A stretch of DNA of 64,000 bases, from positions 2,604,001-2,668,000 of the forward strand of contig NZ_CP051682.1 of assembly GCF_012849215.1 (NCBI RefSeq), given 5' to 3'. Within the stretch, counting starts at the first letter, position 1. The number at the start of each line of letters is the position of its first letter. This DNA comes from Mucilaginibacter robiniae (lineage in GTDB: Bacteria; Bacteroidota; Bacteroidia; Sphingobacteriales; Sphingobacteriaceae). Below, piece after piece: positions 28,859-35,825 of the stretch. Made by a program: the position numbers and the translations under genes. The notes under the pieces are model-generated. The model was not told the origin of the DNA and did not search any database. It worked only from the letters and a program-made list of their open reading frames with translations.

Positions 28859-30031
28859 TTAGTTACGCTGCAATTGTGTTATTTTCTCCTGGTATTTTGC
28901 TATGCTCGAATTAGCTTGTGCCAATTGCAAATACTGAATAGCTCCTTTAATATTACCTTGTTTGTGCAGCACATCGGCCATCAATGCATATGATTCATCA
29001 TCATTAGGATATAGGTTGATAATCATTTCAGCCAGTTGCTTGGCTTGGAGTATTTTATTAGTACTCAGGCACATTTTGGCAAACTGGTAATACACACTAT
29101 AAGGTAGTGCTATATCAACACCATAATCATTTATGATTTTCTCTTTTTGCTTCTGTAAAGCTACAATGGGGTCTGTTTGGTGCATAAGTAAAACATCCAT
29201 AGCCAAGCTGTCTGCAAAATGCCAGTCATGATATATAAAGGTGAGTCCGGCTGGTATGCTTACAAGAGGCATCGTCATGTGATTGAATCCTCTCATTTTA
29301 TCAAAATGCCAGTTTAAACAGGGTGTAGGATATTGTTTAAGCAAGCTGTCTGCCGTTAATGCACCTATCTTGAAACCGCTATCCTGAAAACCTTCATTAC
29401 CTACCGAAAAATAGTATTTCTGTTTGGCTAAGTTAATATGCGGTACGCTTACATAATTCTGCAATGCGGTTAATACTTTCCGCTGGTAAAAAGTGTACTC
29501 AGATGGATAATTCAGTGCGCCACTAATGCTGATTACCGACCGGAAAACTTTAGGTTCAACCGTTAGGGCATAGGTTACAAATTGCCCGCCTAAGGAATGG
29601 CCTATAAAGGTAAAATAATCATTAATTCGGTAATGACTATGCAGGTAGGCTATCAAATCATTCTTCACAAAGTTTAAAAACTGCTTGGCAGTTGTATCAT
29701 TGCGTTCAACCCCTAGTTCTTTACTCCTGTCGTTTTGTACAATACCTACCAAAATAGCGTTTGGTATATCGTTGGTGTACATCAACCGATCAACAGTGCT
29801 TGAGGTATAATTAAACAAGGTTGGGTCCTGTGCATCAAACAATAAAATAACTGGATAGTGGCTATTGAGCTTACCATAACTTTGAGGCAGTTGCAGGTAA
29901 ATACTATAATCAGTATTGCTGGCAGTTGCATGTAAGGTTACGGTTAACTTCGGCTGCAATTCACTTAGTTGAGCATGCAAACGAGTGAACCCTAAAACAA
30001 GCAGCAGGATAGTACAATGCAAATGTTTCAT
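28859..30031 (-). CDS. Secreted alpha/beta-hydrolase esterase with C-terminal TPR region
   Basis: This 390-residue protein has a signal peptide ending near RLHAQ. Residues 25-270 match the putative esterase family (esterase D / enterochelin esterase type): DYSIYLQLPQSYGKLNSHYP VILLF region, then the nucleophile elbow GHSLGG with Ser146, and a likely catalytic His in FNHMTMP. The last 80 residues look like tetratricopeptide repeats (ESYALMADVLHKQGNIKGAI). Such proteins act on esters in the periplasm; substrate unknown. It converges with the response regulator gene, leaving only 20 bases between them. Confidence 0.82.
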   Translation of the reverse strand: MKHLHCTILLLVLGFTRLHAQLSELQPKLTVTLHATASNTDYSIYLQLPQSYGKLNSHYPVILLFDAQDPTLFNYTSSTVDRLMYTNDIPNAILVGIVQNDRSKELGVERNDTTAKQFLNFVKNDLIAYLHSHYRINDYFTFIGHSLGGQFVTYALTVEPKVFRSVISISGALNYPSEYTFYQRKVLTALQNYVSVPHINLAKQKYYFSVGNEGFQDSGFKIGALTADSLLKQYPTPCLNWHFDKMRGFNHMTMPLVSIPAGLTFIYHDWHFADSLAMDVLLMHQTDPIVALQKQKEKIINDYGVDIALPYSVYYQFAKMCLSTNKILQAKQLAEMIINLYPNDDESYALMADVLHKQGNIKGAIQYLQLAQANSSIAKYQEKITQLQRN

Positions 30032-30047
30032 GATGTAATGTAAGTCG

Positions 30048-30392
30048 TTAAAATCTGTCGGCTTTTCTGTAAGCCATGTTATAGTAAATGAAGAAACCTA
30101 ATGCTATAAAAATGGCTTCGATGCCATACGGCAAAGGGTTGTTTATGGTATAAGGAATAAATTGTAGTAGGATAAGGCCCAAACCACCAAAAAATAGCAG
30201 TAATGCCCATTTTAACGACTTTTGCTTGTTATCGCCATGAAGTTGATTAAGTAGTTTCAAATTTTCTGCATCCATTAAGCCCGATTTAATTAACCTGGAT
30301 TTTAATCGGTAATAGAGGATGGTGTGAATGATGAATGCAGTAGCTGCAAAAGCAGATACAAACATGACAGCGACACTTGAATTACTATCCAT
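30048..30392 (-). CDS. DUF6249-like small membrane protein
   Basis: This 114-residue protein has one helix near the N-terminus (SVAVMFVSAFAATAFIIHTI) and two near the C-terminus (WALLLFFGGLGLILLQFI; YGIEAIFIALGFFIYYNM), separated by a short charged part. The arrangement fits DUF6249 proteins, commonly encoded next to ECF sigma genes in Bacteroidota. The frame is open upstream to 30554, but that would overlap the sigma factor gene, so the ATG at 30392 is chosen; it gives MDSNSSVAVMF. It is divergent from the sigma gene. Function unknown; a role in envelope sensing is only a guess. Confidence 0.7.
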   Translation of the reverse strand: MDSNSSVAVMFVSAFAATAFIIHTILYYRLKSRLIKSGLMDAENLKLLNQLHGDNKQKSLKWALLLFFGGLGLILLQFIPYTINNPLPYGIEAIFIALGFFIYYNMAYRKADRF

Positions 30393-30440
30393 AAGCTTGG
30401 TTTGTTTAATTTGCTGCATTAGACAAGCCATGGAAAGCAG

Positions 30441-30478
30441 ATGTTGCAAAAAAAATTCTGCAACATTTGTAGCAGAAT
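30441..30478. promoter_or_regulatory. Overlapping inverted repeats in the divergent sigma/DUF6249 promoter
   Basis: Two inverted repeats interlock in the 103-base gap between divergent start codons. ATGTTGCA (30441-30448) pairs with TGCAACAT (30459-30466). ATTCTGC (30455-30461) pairs with GCAGAAT (30472-30478). They could be an operator or alternative hairpins; there is no terminator-like T run for the sigma gene. Confidence 0.45.
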
Positions 30479-30495
30479 ACAGGTCTAACAGCCTC

Positions 30496-31041
30496 ATGCA
30501 ATCTGAAGAGAGCCTTATTAAAAAAGTTGTTACTGGTGATTTATCTGCCTTCAAGCAGTTAATCAGCCAGCATGAACGACTGGTTATACATATGGTAGGC
30601 AGAATTATTAATAATGAGGAAGATATTAAAGATGTAAGTCAGGAAGTATTTATTAAAGTATACCATAACCTAAACAAGTTTCACTTCAAAGCCAAGCTAT
30701 CTACCTGGATTGCCAGAATTGCTTACAGTACCGCTATTAACTATGTGAAAAAGTACAACAAACAAGGGGTTACAGAAGATATTGAGCTGAAACGGCAATT
30801 AGTTGATTATACAACGCCCGAACACTTGTTACATATAAAGAATGAAGCTGAATTTGTACACAATCAAGTTAGTAAGCTACCATTACAATACCGCACGGTG
30901 TTAACCTTATATCATTTAAACGAGTTTTCCTATCAGGAAATCGAAGAGATAACAGGAATGCCGGAAGGTACGGTAAAAAGTTATTTATTCAGAGCGCGAA
31001 AGCTGTTGAAAGAGCGTTTAGCGCGTTATTACCATAGGTAA
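30496..31041 (+). CDS. ECF-type RNA polymerase sigma factor
   Basis: This 181-residue sigma-70 family protein has region 2 (VIHMVGRIINNEEDIKDVSQEVFIKVY, core-binding and -10 recognition) and region 4 (LPLQYRTVLTLYHLNEFSYQ, then GMPEGTVKSYLFRARKLLK, -35 recognition). The frame extends upstream to 30328, but that part overlaps the divergent gene and has no family match; the ATG at 30496 gives the typical start MQSEESLIKKVV. A membrane protein with anti-sigma-like features begins 3 bases after its stop. It probably controls a small envelope-related regulon, including its own promoter. Confidence 0.93.
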   Translation: MQSEESLIKKVVTGDLSAFKQLISQHERLVIHMVGRIINNEEDIKDVSQEVFIKVYHNLNKFHFKAKLSTWIARIAYSTAINYVKKYNKQGVTEDIELKRQLVDYTTPEHLLHIKNEAEFVHNQVSKLPLQYRTVLTLYHLNEFSYQEIEEITGMPEGTVKSYLFRARKLLKERLARYYHR

Positions 31042-31044
31042 GTT

Positions 31045-31443
31045 ATGAAAGAATTAAGCGACGAATATTTACAAAAAATGCTGGAAAATGGTTTGCCGGT
31101 AAAGCATAACCCTGATGCTGAACTTTACCAGCAAGTGTTTAAACAACTAGAGCAAGAGCCTCGGCTACAAGTAGAGGATTTATCTACTCAGGTAATACAA
31201 AAAATTCAACATCATCACGAGTGGGGTGGTTTCTTTAAATCGTTAATGATAGCTGCTGGTATACTGCTGCTTGGAACGGCGGTCTTGGTTATTGGAGTCG
31301 GCTTAGTAGATGTTCAATTGATAAATAAATTTTTAAACGTAATTGTAACTTACAAGTGGTTAATCTTACTTCTATTGGGACTGTTAGTTGTGATAGAGGT
31401 GCTGGATAAACAATGGGCTATAAAGTGGTATAATATAAAGTAA
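31045..31443 (+). CDS. Putative membrane anti-sigma factor
   Basis: This 132-residue protein has a soluble acidic N-terminal half (MKELSDEYLQKMLENGLPV) that would face the cytoplasm, and two membrane helices (FKSLMIAAGILLLGTAVLVI about 74-93 and WLILLLLGLLVVIEVL about 110-126). I do not see a classical zinc anti-sigma motif. Its position three bases after the sigma gene, its size and its topology suggest it holds the sigma factor at the membrane. This is inference from context; it could instead be an unrelated small membrane protein. Confidence 0.65.
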   Translation: MKELSDEYLQKMLENGLPVKHNPDAELYQQVFKQLEQEPRLQVEDLSTQVIQKIQHHHEWGGFFKSLMIAAGILLLGTAVLVIGVGLVDVQLINKFLNVIVTYKWLILLLLGLLVVIEVLDKQWAIKWYNIK

Positions 31444-31493
31444 CCTATGCTGAAAATAGTGGAGTAATAATTGGAATCTCTAAAATAAAGCAT

Positions 31494-31517
31494 AAAAAAA
31501 GCCCGCTAAAAGCGGGC
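31494..31517 (-). terminator. Hairpin with a T run on the minus strand only
   Basis: GCCCGC (31501-31506), TAAAA, GCGGGC (31512-31517) is preceded on the + strand by seven A residues and followed by GGGTATC. Read on the minus strand it is a GC stem followed by TTTTTTT, so it terminates leftward transcription. No minus-strand gene lies to its right before 34013. Confidence 0.65.
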
Positions 31518-31849
31518 GGGTATCGGCAAATATATAAACCTATCAGCATAAAATTTTATCTACCTTAAAGCGGTTTTAGCTTTTAATAGAATACTGTCTT
31601 GTACGTAGTTAGTCAAGTTAAGGTTACCTGAAAAGCAAAATTTCTTATCTCCAGTGTTGCTGATAAAATTTATGCAAAGTTGTTATACGGGAAGTATATG
31701 CGTTTATTGTGTCGACGAAACCCACTTTAAAGTCGATGAATGATTTAGTCGGTGTAAACAACCGTTTATCTATGATTACTGACCGTTAGTCTAAATCATT
31801 TTAGAGAAATGACAATTTGATGTTCTTTTGTTTCATCAAGTCAGTCACA
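31518..31849. other. Gene-free stretch upstream of the small membrane protein
   Basis: I find no protein gene with good coding features here. The left boundary is the minus-strand hairpin at 31494-31517. A TATATTTG box on the minus strand (31533-31526) lies too close to that hairpin to drive a useful transcript. A promoter for the genes to the right must lie here, but no full consensus is visible. Confidence 0.4.
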
Positions 31850-32059
31850 ATGAAAAAGTTGATTTTTAACCAAAGCCCTTTTGTTCTGTTGTTAGTTCCA
31901 GTACTGTTTGCCTTAATTATGGGTATCAGCTATCAGGTACAGCAAGCACGCGAGTTTTCTCAGCATCAGTTTAGCACTGTGCAGGCTACCTCGTTGTTTT
32001 ACAAAGGCGTACAATTGGTAAAAACAGTATGTTCAGTTTCTAAATTGAACGTATGGTAA
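31850..32059 (+). CDS. Small membrane protein of unknown function, upstream of ABC exporter
   Basis: This 69-residue protein has one membrane helix (SPFVLLLVPVLFALIMGISY, residues 9-28) followed by a Gln/Ser-rich, mildly basic tail (VQQAREFSQHQF). The frame is open 33 bases further upstream, but the ATG at 31850 gives the cleaner start MKKLIFNQSPF. It overlaps the ABC ATPase gene by 7 bases, so the two are probably translated together. I do not recognise the family. It could be an accessory subunit or a small regulator of the exporter. Confidence 0.55.
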   Translation: MKKLIFNQSPFVLLLVPVLFALIMGISYQVQQAREFSQHQFSTVQATSLFYKGVQLVKTVCSVSKLNVW

Positions 32060-32952
32060 TCCGTACCGAAAACCTTACACATTACTTTGGGTCGCAGCCA
32101 GTGGTTAAATCACTATCGCTGCAAGTGCCCGAAGGCAGTATATTCGGTTTTCTGGGCCCTAACGGCGCCGGAAAAACTACGACGATCAAGTTGTTGTTAA
32201 GCCTGTTGCAAATACAAGAAGGCCAGATTGAGCTTTTTGGCCACGATTTGCCTGGTAACCGTATATCCATCCTGTCACAAATTGGCTCATTGATTGAACA
32301 GCCTGCTATTTACGCGCATTTAACCGGCAAAGAAAATTTGGTTAACCGAGCCCGTTTATTGCAGGTACCCGTAAGCCGGATTGAAGATATGCTTGCTTTG
32401 GTGCACCTGAAAGATGCCGCACATAAGAAAGCCGGTAACTATTCATTAGGCATGAAGCAGCGTTTGGGCATAGCCTTAGCCTTATTGGGTGACCCAAAAC
32501 TACTGGTGCTGGATGAACCTACCAACGGATTAGACCCTAATGGGATTATTGAAGTCCGCGAATTGCTAGTTAAGCTGGTGGCCCAGCAAGGTAAAACCGT
32601 GTTTATATCAAGCCACTTGCTGGTTGAGATTGAACGAATTGCCACACACGTGGGCATTATCAATCACGGTGCTATGCTGTTTCAGGGCAGCATTAGTGAG
32701 TTGAAAAATATCAGTCAGCCGGTAGTTCATATCGAAACCGACCAGACTGCCGATGCCGCCAACTTGCTAAAAAACCAGGGTTTTAGCGTTACAGATGCTT
32801 ACGAAACTTATCTTTCTGTGCCTTATACTTCTAAAGAAAACATGGCGGCTATGAATGCATTACTGCACCAGCAAGGTCATCAGGTATATAGCATTTTTAA
32901 AGTGCAGAAAGATTTGGAAGAACTTTTCCTGAATATTACACAACAAGCCTAA
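32053..32952 (+). CDS. ABC transporter ATP-binding protein (bacitracin/lantibiotic-exporter type)
   Basis: This 299-residue ATPase has Walker A GPNGAGKTT near residue 38, the signature YSLGMKQRLGIALALLGDP, Walker B LLVLDEPTNGLDPNG and an H-loop ISSHLL. The C-terminal 80 residues form the extension typical of the CcmA/BcrA subgroup (VVHIETDQTADAANLLKNQG). It powers the permease encoded 18 bases downstream. Relatives export or resist peptide antibiotics, or extract membrane components; the actual substrate is unknown. Confidence 0.93.
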   Translation: MVIRTENLTHYFGSQPVVKSLSLQVPEGSIFGFLGPNGAGKTTTIKLLLSLLQIQEGQIELFGHDLPGNRISILSQIGSLIEQPAIYAHLTGKENLVNRARLLQVPVSRIEDMLALVHLKDAAHKKAGNYSLGMKQRLGIALALLGDPKLLVLDEPTNGLDPNGIIEVRELLVKLVAQQGKTVFISSHLLVEIERIATHVGIINHGAMLFQGSISELKNISQPVVHIETDQTADAANLLKNQGFSVTDAYETYLSVPYTSKENMAAMNALLHQQGHQVYSIFKVQKDLEELFLNITQQA

Positions 32953-32970
32953 ACCTTATCACTGTTATTT

Positions 32971-33768
32971 ATGAAAGGATTTTTCCTCTCGCTGCAATCC
33001 GAATTTTATAAAAGCCGAAAAACATTGGGGTTTTGGAGTGCTATCTTACTGCCACTTTTATTAACTTTTTTTGTGGCATTGGGCTTTTTTATTAAAAGTG
33101 CCAAGCTAGCTCATCTACCTCCTCAACTGCTCTGGATTGATTTTGCCACCCCTATGCTGGGTATTATGGGTTCTTTACTGCTTCCTATGTTCGTGATATT
33201 TGTAGCTTATTCAGTAAACAGTATAGAACATAAGGCAGATACTTGGAAAACGTTGTTTACCTTACCTATTTCTAAGTGGGCTATATATAGTGCCAAGTAC
33301 TTATATGCCTTACTATTGGTTTTACTGTGCCTGATGCTGTTCCCCACCTTAACTGTTGGTTTTGGTAATTTGTTAGGTGTGCTTAAACCCGAGCTGAAGT
33401 TTAGTGGCTTCCACATGGAAAAGCAACTATATGAAATTTATTTTAAACTGTTTTTGGGTGCATTGGCCATTCTGTCTATACAATTTTTGCTAAGCATTTT
33501 ATGGAGCGATTTTTTGAAGCCTATGGGCATTGGCTTTGTAGGTACTATTGTAGGTGTTGTATTATTTAGCAGTAAGTGGGAGTATGCCTATATGTTTCCG
33601 TACGCGCAACCACTGCTATCTATGGCTAACAATGACAAGCCTAAGTCAAGAGCCTTAGAGCAGGTGAGCTTTGATTTTTTTACTAATGCGACATTAGTGA
33701 GCCTGGCTATAGCCTTAGTGGTATTTATTATGGGGTACTTTATTGTACAACGTAAAAGCATAAAATAA
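32971..33768 (+). CDS. ABC transporter permease
   Basis: This 265-residue inner membrane protein has about six hydrophobic segments (FWSAILLPLLLTFFVALGFF; PMLGIMGSLLLPMFVIFVAY; YALLLVLLCLMLFPTLTVGF; GIGFVGTIVGVVLFSS; and a last helix ending IMGYFIV). It starts with the ABC-2 pattern LQSEFYKSRKTLGFW. It pairs with the preceding ATPase; the nine-helix-free, short form is usual for lantibiotic-protection type permeases. A terminator follows at 33792. Confidence 0.88.
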   Translation: MKGFFLSLQSEFYKSRKTLGFWSAILLPLLLTFFVALGFFIKSAKLAHLPPQLLWIDFATPMLGIMGSLLLPMFVIFVAYSVNSIEHKADTWKTLFTLPISKWAIYSAKYLYALLLVLLCLMLFPTLTVGFGNLLGVLKPELKFSGFHMEKQLYEIYFKLFLGALAILSIQFLLSILWSDFLKPMGIGFVGTIVGVVLFSSKWEYAYMFPYAQPLLSMANNDKPKSRALEQVSFDFFTNATLVSLAIALVVFIMGYFIVQRKSIK

Positions 33769-33791
33769 CCTTATCTACATACTGACAAACC

Positions 33792-33824
33792 AAAAGAGAC
33801 ACCCCAATGGGCGTCTCTTTTTTT
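33792..33824 (+). terminator. Terminator of the ABC exporter genes
   Basis: AAAAGAGAC (33792-33800) pairs with GTCTCTTTT (33813-33821), with an inner CCC/GGG after one A-C mismatch, and runs into T residues, 23 bases after the permease stop. Confidence 0.85.
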
Positions 33825-33886
33825 GTTAAAAAATCTGGTTAATGTTCCTTTGTAAACCTATATGGAACGTTTTTTACCCATAACGT

Positions 33887-33980
33887 ACTGACAGAACAGT
33901 GCCACCACTGCCAATGGTTTGTCAGTGTTACAGGGTGTTACAAGTGTTACACACTGAAACATGTAACACCTGTAACACTG
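33887..33980. repeat. Nested inverted repeats built on GTGTTAC/GTAACAC
   Basis: CAGTGTTACAGG (33923-33934) pairs perfectly with CCTGTAACACTG (33969-33980). After one bulged G, TGTTACA (33936-33942) pairs with TGTAACA (33962-33968), giving 19 pairs. The loop itself can form AGTGT-TAC-ACACT (33943-33955). An overlapping ACTGACA/TGTCAGT repeat (33887-33893 and 33920-33926) lies to the left. There is no T tail on either strand, so it is not an ordinary terminator. Confidence 0.65.
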
Positions 33981-34012
33981 CTTCCAGTACTAAAACAGAT
34001 CAAGTATAAGCT

Positions 34013-35362
34013 TTATCTAATCGGTTTTGGATAGATCGGCAAACTTTCATGTCCCTGATCATCTACCGATTGTACGGCGAAGAAGTAGTTATCTTTCGAG
34101 TAATCCAGTGTAGCTTCATTGCCTGTAACGTAGTATTTACGCTCCCAATAAGGGCTGGTGGTTTCACGCATTAGTATGTAGTAACCAACTGGTTTTTTAC
34201 CCATTTTAGGTGTCTCCCATTTTAACGTAGTACGGTTGGTAAGTCCGCTGGTAGTTACGCCTACATTTTGTGGCTCTGCCGGTGCTAAGGCTAGGTTAGC
34301 TAATACAGACAGGTTCATGCGGGCTACTTTCTGTATATATGGGTAATCGGCAAATTCAGGTAAGTCACCATAATCTACTCCCTTTTCTTTGCGTATGTTT
34401 TGATGCTGGCGGTTAAAGTCCTCGTTCATCTCGGTAAACCGCACAGCGGTAAAGCCTTGCTGTAAAAATGGTACATGATCGCCGCTGCGTAAAAAGCGGT
34501 CGCGACGGTAAATTAGTTTCACATCCAGTTGGCCTACATAACGCTCGGCCACCTCTTTAATATAACGGGCCAACTGCCTGGATGGGCTGTCGTTTTCGCC
34601 ACCATTATTAATTAAAGCGGCTAAAGCTCGTTGCTCTGTAGCTATAGGCGTAGGTACCCCCTCGCTAAATACACGTACGCTGCGGTTATCTTTCAAGCCG
34701 GTTTCCATGCCATAGGTGTTACCTACTATATCATTGTTCAGCATGGCATCTACATTCCACTTCTCCGCTTTAGCTCGTTTAGCTACGTTGGCCGAACCAT
34801 TCAGCCCTTGCTCCTCGCCTGCTACCGCCATAAATATAATGGTAGATGGGAACGAACGCTTAGACATCACCCGGGCCAGTTCCATAGATACAGCGGTACC
34901 TGAAGCATCATCAACAGCACCCGGTGCTACCGAAGCTGAATCCATCACGTTGTTCACCCGCGAATCATAATGACCTGAAACCAGGTAAACCCGTGTATCG
35001 GTAGGGTCGGTGCCTTTTAAAATAGCCAGTACATTCTTTAATACCGTAGGCTTACCTACGCGGCCACCTGCCGGCTGGGTAAAGGTGTCAAACTCTATAT
35101 GCATGCGCCCGTTTGAGGCAACGGCATAACGCTCCATTTCAGCTTTAATCCAGTTACGGGCAGCACCAATACCTGTAGTTTTGCTGGTGGTATCACTTAG
35201 CGTATGGCGGGTTTTAAAGCTGACCAGTTTACGTACAATACCTTCAATATTTTGAACAGATATTTCATCTGTCATCTGGGTGATCTGAGCATCTGGCTTA
35301 ATGGTAGTTTGTGCCATAGCCGGAACGGCAAACAATAAAGGGAGTAAAAATTTAAACTTCAT
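34013..35362 (-). CDS. Secreted M28-family zinc aminopeptidase
   Basis: This 449-residue exported peptidase has a signal peptide (ending PAMAQ). The M28 metal and catalytic residues are visible in order: His131 in VSGHYDSR, Asp151 in PGAVDDASGTA, the catalytic Glu183 and ligand Glu184 in VAGEEQGLNGS, Asp211 in LNNDIVGN and His296 in SGDHVPFL. The last 90 residues form a fibronectin-like domain (TTLKWETPKMGKKPVGYYIL). It would remove N-terminal amino acids from peptides outside the inner membrane. It is monocistronic as far as can be seen, and divergent from the riboswitch operon. Confidence 0.93.
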   Translation of the reverse strand: MKFKFLLPLLFAVPAMAQTTIKPDAQITQMTDEISVQNIEGIVRKLVSFKTRHTLSDTTSKTTGIGAARNWIKAEMERYAVASNGRMHIEFDTFTQPAGGRVGKPTVLKNVLAILKGTDPTDTRVYLVSGHYDSRVNNVMDSASVAPGAVDDASGTAVSMELARVMSKRSFPSTIIFMAVAGEEQGLNGSANVAKRAKAEKWNVDAMLNNDIVGNTYGMETGLKDNRSVRVFSEGVPTPIATEQRALAALINNGGENDSPSRQLARYIKEVAERYVGQLDVKLIYRRDRFLRSGDHVPFLQQGFTAVRFTEMNEDFNRQHQNIRKEKGVDYGDLPEFADYPYIQKVARMNLSVLANLALAPAEPQNVGVTTSGLTNRTTLKWETPKMGKKPVGYYILMRETTSPYWERKYYVTGNEATLDYSKDNYFFAVQSVDDQGHESLPIYPKPIR

Positions 35363-35560
35363 GAGCGTTAGCGGTTGTTGCGTACCGCCAATATACTGTA
35401 AACCTCAAGAACAGGCTCTACAGGAACAAGATTTTTACTTTTGAAACGATTTTAATAAAAAAGCAAGATAAATGAACCTTTCTTTAGCTTGTTCATGGAT
35501 CATTTATCGTCAATTCTAGCACAAATCACAAATCCATTCTTTAAATCTGAATCCTAAACC

Positions 35561-35568
35561 TATCTTTG
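35561..35568 (+). promoter_or_regulatory. -7 box of the thiamine operon promoter
   Basis: TATCTTTG matches TAnnTTTG and lies about 16 bases before the conserved core of the TPP riboswitch, the distance expected if transcription starts just ahead of the aptamer. The -33 element is weak. Confidence 0.65.
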
Positions 35569-35582
35569 CGGCATAATTTCTT

Positions 35583-35746
35583 AAGGGGTGCCTTGCTTTG
35601 AGCAATCAAACTGAAAGACAGGCTGAGATCATACCCATGGAGAGGAGTTAAAAGACTATAGTTGAAAGTTAAAAGATGTTTTAAACTTTCAATCTTTCAC
35701 TTTCAACTCCCCCAGCACCTGATCCGGGTAATGCCGGCGTAGGGAG
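35583..35746 (+). promoter_or_regulatory. TPP riboswitch (THI element) with an extra hairpin insertion
   Basis: The conserved blocks are present in order: GGGGTGCC at 35585-35592, a small hairpin TTGCTTTGAGCAA, GGCTGAGATCATACCC at 35621-35636, ACCTGATCCGGGTAATGCC starting at 35718, and GGCGTAGGGA ending about 35745. It binds thiamine pyrophosphate and turns down the downstream genes. Between the CTGAGA arm and the ACCTGATC arm lies an unusual insert of about 75 bases that folds into a tall hairpin (AGTTGAAAGT 35660-35669 with ACTTTCAACT 35699-35708, plus AAAGAT/ATCTTT inside). How it controls expression is not obvious; there is no clear T-rich terminator before the receptor gene, so translational control is more likely. 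Confidence 0.95.
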
Positions 35747-35825
35747 AGGTAACAAGTTAAGTGTACTGCACGCAATTTACACCCTTAGCGAGCAGATGGT
35801 TTAACGTAATGTTTTTATTTACATT

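Noticed and set aside
30328-30495. Longer N-terminus of the ECF sigma factor
   Set aside because: The added 56 residues are Cys-rich antisense of the divergent gene; ATG 30496 gives a standard ECF start.
30393-30554. Longer N-terminus of the DUF6249-like protein
   Set aside because: The extension runs into the sigma factor gene and has no family-like sequence; ATG 30392 gives a normal membrane protein start.
31501-31517. Terminator of the sigma/anti-sigma genes on the plus strand
   Set aside because: On the plus strand the stem is followed by GGGTATC without T residues; the T run is on the other strand.
33923-33980. Possible CRISPR-like repeats (GTGTTAC units)
   Set aside because: The units are 7-12 bases, partly inverted and without regular spacers, and no cas gene is in the window.
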